NCBI GenBank assembly: GCA_036272595.1
Contig: DATAYM010000012.1
Span: forward strand, 62,001-126,000
Origin: Poindextera sp036272595
GTDB taxonomy: Bacteria; Pseudomonadota; Alphaproteobacteria; Caulobacterales; Caulobacteraceae
DNA: 64,000 nt
Direction: 5' to 3'
Translations under genes and position numbers: made by a program
Notes under the pieces: model-generated
Seen by the model: only the letters and a program-made list of their open reading frames with translations
What the model was told of the DNA's origin: nothing
Database searches by the model: none
Shown: positions 60,528 through 64,000 of the stretch, piece after piece
Numbering within the stretch: position 1 is the first letter of the stretch
Layout of the letters: each line of letters starts with the position of its first letter

Positions 60528-60734
60528 GGGCAGCCCCCCAATCGGCAATCCCAGCATATGACTCGATGTAACCCGTTGCCACTATATGGTCTTAATGTGG
60601 CAGCTTTGCGGTAGATGCCGCGCCATTATACCAGCCTTATAACAACCGCGTGCTTGCCACCTCTCCGGTTAGCGCGACATTTCTGAAAACGGCAGCCAAA
60701 TCCCTGAGCTGCCGATACAACTTTGGAGAGAGCA
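60528..60734. promoter_or_regulatory. Divergent regulatory region, kinase versus amyloid-like operon
   Basis: A 207-bp gap that is locally AT-richer than its surroundings. It contains TTATAA (60637-60642) and ATTATA (60625-60630) as possible -10 elements, but no matching -35 at 16-18 bp. TTTGGAGAGAG (60721-60731) is a strong ribosome site for the first repeat protein. This region must hold promoters for both operons and would be the place for response-regulator sites; no clear direct repeats were found by eye. Confidence 0.45.
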
Positions 60735-61628
60735 ATGAAGAGGCTCTTATTGACTTGCGGCGCGATGGCGCTGCTGGTGGGAGCGGGCGGGTATGCGGGG
60801 GCTCAGACGACGACACCGTGGCTCCATTCCACGACCACGCTCGGCAAGACCATCTCGGAAACCGAGAATATCAACGTCACGACCAATGTCGGCATCGCCC
60901 AGACCGTCACGGCGGTCGCCGACGACGCCGCCGAGGCCTCGGCCACCGCCAACCAGACCAACCAAAGCAACCGGGACTGCGGCAACTGCGCCGAAAAACT
61001 GGACGTGATCGAGAACTCGTCGGATTCGAACACCGGCCTGACCTCGATCAACCAGGCGGCCGGCAACGACAACAACCAGGGCACGCTGGTTTCCGCGGCG
61101 ATCGACACCTACGTGCCGAGCGGCCCCGGCGGCGGCGGCACGCCCGGAGACCCCGGCACGCAGGGCTTCGCCCATGCCCAGGCCGAGGCGACCCAGGTCA
61201 ATGGCGGGACCGGCGTCGGCGAGGATGTCGCGGTCAACAACGACGTCGAGGCGGTCGACCTGCAATTCCGCACCGGCACGATCACCAACTCGGTGAACGG
61301 CAACAACGGACTGGCCTTCGTCAACCAAGCCACTGGCAACAACGACAATCAGATCAACGAGCTGTCGGTCGCGTTCTCGGAACGCCCGTCCGGCGTCGCG
61401 CTCGCCGAAGCTGATCTCGGCCAGTTCAACACGGGAAACCGGGTTGGCGAGGGCGACGACGGCGCCGATCCGAGCGCGCCGATCGGCATCCACAAGTCGG
61501 CCATCATCACCGCTTCGATGAACGACAACGTGGGCGTCTTCGGCGTCAACCAATCGGTCGGCAACAACGGCAATCAGGCCAACCTCGTGTCCGTGGCGGC
61601 AGTTGGCAACAACCTGCCGAGCTTCTGA
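60735..61628 (+). CDS. Secreted Fap-like functional-amyloid protein 1 (three NQ repeats)
   Basis: 297 residues. The start is ATG 60735 with GGAGAG at -5; a signal peptide is cleaved about AGA-Q (residue 23). Three imperfect repeats with the core x-NQ-x2-G-N-x-N-x-Q lie near 98-122 (LTSINQAAGNDNNQ), 189-213 (LAFVNQATGNNDNQ) and 264-288 (VFGVNQSVGNNGNQ), separated by Thr/Asn/Gly-rich linkers. It also has a CGNC pair (82-85). The repeat pattern resembles FapC/FapB of Pseudomonas (GVNxAAGxxNxQxN, from memory) in a protein rich in Asn, Gly, Thr and Val with little aromatic content, as in functional amyloid. Confidence 0.75.
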   Translation: MKRLLLTCGAMALLVGAGGYAGAQTTTPWLHSTTTLGKTISETENINVTTNVGIAQTVTAVADDAAEASATANQTNQSNRDCGNCAEKLDVIENSSDSNTGLTSINQAAGNDNNQGTLVSAAIDTYVPSGPGGGGTPGDPGTQGFAHAQAEATQVNGGTGVGEDVAVNNDVEAVDLQFRTGTITNSVNGNNGLAFVNQATGNNDNQINELSVAFSERPSGVALAEADLGQFNTGNRVGEGDDGADPSAPIGIHKSAIITASMNDNVGVFGVNQSVGNNGNQANLVSVAAVGNNLPSF

Positions 61629-61658
61629 CCCGGCTCTTCCATTCTGGAGATCAAGACC

Positions 61659-62606
61659 ATGAAGACCCTGCTTCTAGCCGCCGCCGCCAGCCTCGCGCTG
61701 ACCGCGGCCATGTCGGGGGCGGCCAAGGCCGACGACCTGACCAACTGGACGGTCAACCGGACCAAGACCACCACCATCAACGAACCGACGACGATCAACA
61801 AGAACGTCACCGTCACCGTCACCGACACTAAACCGCTGAATTCAGAAGCGGCCGGCCAGGTGACCATCAACTCGGCGGTCACCGGAGCGGTGGTGGGCAC
61901 GGCCCACGTGACCGATCCGATGATCGGCACCCTCTCCAACCCGGAGATCCCCGATTTCACCGGTGACGAGAACAACTATGACATCCACCGCTCTGCGAGC
62001 ACGACCAACAGCGTGTCGCACAACACCGGGCTCGGCGAACTGAACCAGGATGTCGGCAACAACTCCAACCAGGGCAACGCCATCGCGGCCGGCTTCGTCT
62101 TCGGCGGCAACGACCTGGTCAAGGCCGAGGCCTATGTCGAGCAGCTGAGCACCAACAATTCGGCGCGGAACATCGAGAACGGGGACCCCAACTCCCCGGG
62201 CAACAATCTGATCCCCAACCCGGCCTACAATACCGGCAATCCCTCGCTTACCCCCGATCAGGGGCCTCTGTTGCCTCAGATCACGGCCAGCATGACGGCA
62301 TCGATGGACAACAACACCGGTGTCTTCTTCGCCAACCAGAACGCCGGCAACAACAACCAGCAGCACAACGCTCTGGCTGCGGCGATCGGCGACAATGCGT
62401 TCACGGCTCTGGCCGACGCCGGTCTGCACCAGCTGAACTCGGGCAATCACGTCTATGACGTGAACACTGTGAAACAGGACACCGTGAACAACTCGGTGAA
62501 CAGCAACTCCGGCATCGTCGCCCTCAACCAGTCCGTCGGCGACAACAACAACCAGGCGACCGTGGTCAACGTCGCCGCGATCAGCAGCTTCGTTTCGCTG
62601 CCTTAA
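61659..62606 (+). CDS. Secreted Fap-like functional-amyloid protein 2 (three NQ repeats)
   Basis: 315 residues with a signal peptide cleaved near AAKA (residue 24). A Thr/Asn-rich N-terminal part (30-60, TTTINEPTTINKNVTVTV) precedes three repeats: LGELNQDVGNNSNQGNAI (125-142), VFFANQNAGNNNQQHNAL (222-239) and IVALNQSVGDNNNQATVV (286-303). It has no Cys. It is the longest of the three paralogues. GGAGA lies 9 bp before the ATG, and the gene starts 30 bp after the first. Paralogues 1 and 2 share the repeat but little linker sequence, as FapB and FapC do. Confidence 0.75.
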   Translation: MKTLLLAAAASLALTAAMSGAAKADDLTNWTVNRTKTTTINEPTTINKNVTVTVTDTKPLNSEAAGQVTINSAVTGAVVGTAHVTDPMIGTLSNPEIPDFTGDENNYDIHRSASTTNSVSHNTGLGELNQDVGNNSNQGNAIAAGFVFGGNDLVKAEAYVEQLSTNNSARNIENGDPNSPGNNLIPNPAYNTGNPSLTPDQGPLLPQITASMTASMDNNTGVFFANQNAGNNNQQHNALAAAIGDNAFTALADAGLHQLNSGNHVYDVNTVKQDTVNNSVNSNSGIVALNQSVGDNNNQATVVNVAAISSFVSLP

Positions 62607-62613
62607 GGCAACA

Positions 62614-62632
62614 ACCCTCAACAACCGAGGGT
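62614..62632. promoter_or_regulatory. Intergenic hairpin, possible attenuation site
   Basis: ACCCTC (62614-62619) pairs with GAGGGT (62627-62632) around a 7-nt loop, 8 bp after the second repeat-protein gene and before the third. There is no T-run, so it is not a classic terminator; it could stabilise the upstream message or reduce read-through, which would give unequal amounts of fibre proteins. Confidence 0.4.
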
Positions 62633-62731
62633 CCAGTGACTTATTCCCCACCGAGCGAGGCGCCCGTCCTGAACAGTGCCAGGGCGGGCGCCGAGCCGGC
62701 TCCCCACCCCAACCCGTTCGAGCCGATCGTG

Positions 62732-63373
62732 ATGACCTCGCCACGCCGACATCGCCCCCGGACCGATCCGCGTCGCCTCGCCGCGGTCGCCGTCATGATC
62801 GGCGCCCTGGCTGCGGCCGCGCCGGGCTTCGGCCAAACCAGCCAGTCAGCCGGCGCCAATTCTGTCGACGCTTCAGGCAACCGGTTCCAGGGCGTTCTCG
62901 GCGTCAATCAGGACGCTGGCGCCGGCAACGACCAGGCCAACGCCGTCGCCGCCGCCACGAGCGCCGGCGACCCGTCGGCCGCCATGGCGCGGATCAGCAT
63001 CGACGCGGAGGCCGGTCCGACCGGCCAGATCGCGCCATCGCTCCAGACCAACACCATCGGCGCGAGCTTCAACAACAGCGTCGGCGTCGCCCAGGTCAAC
63101 CAAGCCACCGGCGAGGGCAATGCGCAGATCAACGCCGTCGCGCTCGCCTTCGACGACGGCGCCGCCTTCTCGCCCGCCCTGACCGACATCCAGCTGAAGG
63201 CGGTCGCCGGCCCGGCGACCGCCGCGGGCGCCTCGTCGGCCGCCGCCGGCAGCGGTAATTCCATCGACAACTCATTCAATGGTTTCAACGGCATCGCCCA
63301 GGTCCAACAGATCGCCGGCGACCGCAATGTGGTGGTGAATGTCGTTTCCATCGCCATGGGCGGCGGCGGATGA
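62732..63373 (+). CDS. Secreted Fap-like functional-amyloid protein 3 (three NQ repeats)
   Basis: 213 residues from ATG 62732, whose Arg-rich N-terminus and signal segment (LAAVAVMIGALAAAAPGFGQ) fit export; GTG 62636 opens a longer frame without a signal. Repeats: VLGVNQDAGAGNDQANAV (55-72), VAQVNQATGEGNAQINAV (119-136) and a decayed third, IAQVQQIAGDRNVVVNVV (188-205). It is smaller, Ala-richer and Asn-poorer than paralogues 1 and 2, so it may be a minor or nucleating subunit. Its stop overlaps the peptidase gene start (ATGA). Confidence 0.72.
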   Translation: MTSPRRHRPRTDPRRLAAVAVMIGALAAAAPGFGQTSQSAGANSVDASGNRFQGVLGVNQDAGAGNDQANAVAAATSAGDPSAAMARISIDAEAGPTGQIAPSLQTNTIGASFNNSVGVAQVNQATGEGNAQINAVALAFDDGAAFSPALTDIQLKAVAGPATAAGASSAAAGSGNSIDNSFNGFNGIAQVQQIAGDRNVVVNVVSIAMGGGG

Positions 63374-64000
63374 GCGCCGCCCGCACCATACGCCGAACGG
63401 CCCATGCGGCCTGCGTCCTGGCGGTGTTGGCCGGGGCGGCGCGGGCGCAGGACCGGCCGTCTGCGTCAGGCGCGCCCATTGCATCATCGGCGGCGGATCC
63501 GTCCGGCGGCCGGCGGTACAGCGCTTCGGTGATGGCGCTGCCGGGCGGCGCGCAGGCGGATGTGCCGGTCAAGACCTACGTGCAGCTCAGGTTCAAGGGC
63601 ATCGAGCGCCAGACCAAGGACCTCAGCTGCGGCGCCGCGGCGATGGCCACCTTGCTCAAGGGCTATTTCGGCATCCCGGTCAGCGAGACCGCGGTCATCA
63701 CCGCCATGCTGGCCAGCGCCAGCCCACAGGACGCGCGGGACATCGCCCAGAATGGCTTTTCGATGCTGGAGCTGAAGCGGTACGCCGAGAGTTGGGGTCT
63801 GACCGCCGGCGGGTTCAGGGCCAACCGCGCCGAGGAGTTACGCAAGCTGCGCGCCCCCGTCATCGCGCTGATCGACAGCCGCGGCTACAACCATTTCGTC
63901 GTCATCCGCCGCGTTCGCGGCGACCAGGTGGCCATCGCGGATCCGGCCTATGGCAACCGCGTGGAATCCCTGAAGGCTTTCGGCAAGCGCTGGGACCAGG
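63370..64000 (+). CDS. Exported C39-family cysteine peptidase, FapD-like, 3' partial
   Basis: The frame is open from ATG 63370 to the window end (210 residues seen). A signal peptide ends near ARA (residue 26). The peptidase C39 core has Gln81 and the nucleophile Cys87 (LSCGAAAMATLL), His175 (YNHFVVI) and Asp191 (ADPAYG), the complete catalytic set. In Pseudomonas fap operons FapD is a C39-like protein next to the fibre genes and needed for fibre export. The 4-bp overlap with fibre gene 3 argues for a functional link. The rest of the operon, including any outer-membrane pore, lies beyond the window. Confidence 0.85.
   Translation, partial: MSAARTIRRTAHAACVLAVLAGAARAQDRPSASGAPIASSAADPSGGRRYSASVMALPGGAQADVPVKTYVQLRFKGIERQTKDLSCGAAAMATLLKGYFGIPVSETAVITAMLASASPQDARDIAQNGFSMLELKRYAESWGLTAGGFRANRAEELRKLRAPVIALIDSRGYNHFVVIRRVRGDQVAIADPAYGNRVESLKAFGKRWDQ

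Noticed and set aside
60595..60612. TGGCAG...TTGC-like sigma-54 promoter ahead of the amyloid-like operon
   Set aside because: The GG and GC elements are about 9 bp apart instead of 12, so it does not fit.
60735..63373. The repeat proteins as curli (CsgA/CsgB) or holdfast HfaA proteins
   Set aside because: The repeat core NQxxGNxNxQ and the adjacent C39 peptidase fit Fap better; curli repeats (SxxxxxNxxxxxQ) and a CsgG/HfaB-like partner are not seen in the window.

Overview
The window is a GC-rich (about 70 %) alphaproteobacterial chromosome segment. Several features point to Caulobacteraceae, probably Caulobacter or Phenylobacterium: a PdeA-like phosphodiesterase with a degenerate GEDEF site and a C-terminal Arg-Gly, a tldD / cytochrome aa3 oxidase locus with ctaG, DUF983 and surf1, a tandem glycine riboswitch ahead of a split gcvPA/gcvPB, and a ThrB of the aminoglycoside-phosphotransferase type overlapping rnhA. 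The genus is inferred, not shown. Genes are dense, many join through 4-bp ATGA or GTGA overlaps, and no tRNA, rRNA, CRISPR or complete insertion sequence was seen.

0-9 kb: the end of murD, then ftsW and murG, where the division/cell-wall cluster stops abruptly against a convergent gene; a CoA-transferase/hydrolase pair; an ArsR regulator coupled to an AHSA1-type protein; a GST. 9-16 kb: glycine cleavage operon gcvT-gcvH-gcvPA-gcvPB behind a tandem glycine riboswitch, then argS. 16-25 kb: a CmcJ-like enzyme, a thioesterase, thrB-rnhA, a MarR regulator, an NfeD/SPFH membrane pair, a YbjN-like protein, and a 317-bp cassette with terminal inverted repeats and a flush 10-bp direct repeat. 25-35 kb: Nudix/VOC pair, patatin with 3-hydroxybutyrate dehydrogenase, yaaA, an FAD oxidase, a VapBC module, Sua5, YceI with cytochrome b561, and an acyl-CoA dehydrogenase.

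35-50 kb: peroxiredoxin, AlgH, the PdeA-like c-di-GMP phosphodiesterase, GNAT, M16 protease, thrC, and the minus-strand cytochrome oxidase operon ctaC-ctaD-ctaB-(56-aa membrane protein)-ctaG-ctaE-DUF983-surf1-thrC-M16; tldD diverges from ctaC. 50-58 kb: an exported protein/lipoprotein pair, a TIR-transmembrane-SH3 protein, a POT transporter, DUF427, gshA, rsmE, and a PPK2 kinase ending on the remnant of an aldo/keto reductase gene.

58.3-64 kb is the most interesting part. Three consecutive secreted proteins each carry three copies of a repeat with a core like (G)xNQxxGNxNxQxN. They are followed by an exported C39-type cysteine peptidase running off the window. This arrangement matches the Fap functional-amyloid system of Pseudomonas (FapB/FapC-like fibre proteins plus the FapD C39 protein). 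A KdpD/KdpE-like two-component pair lies divergently upstream with no kdp transport genes in the window and may control it.
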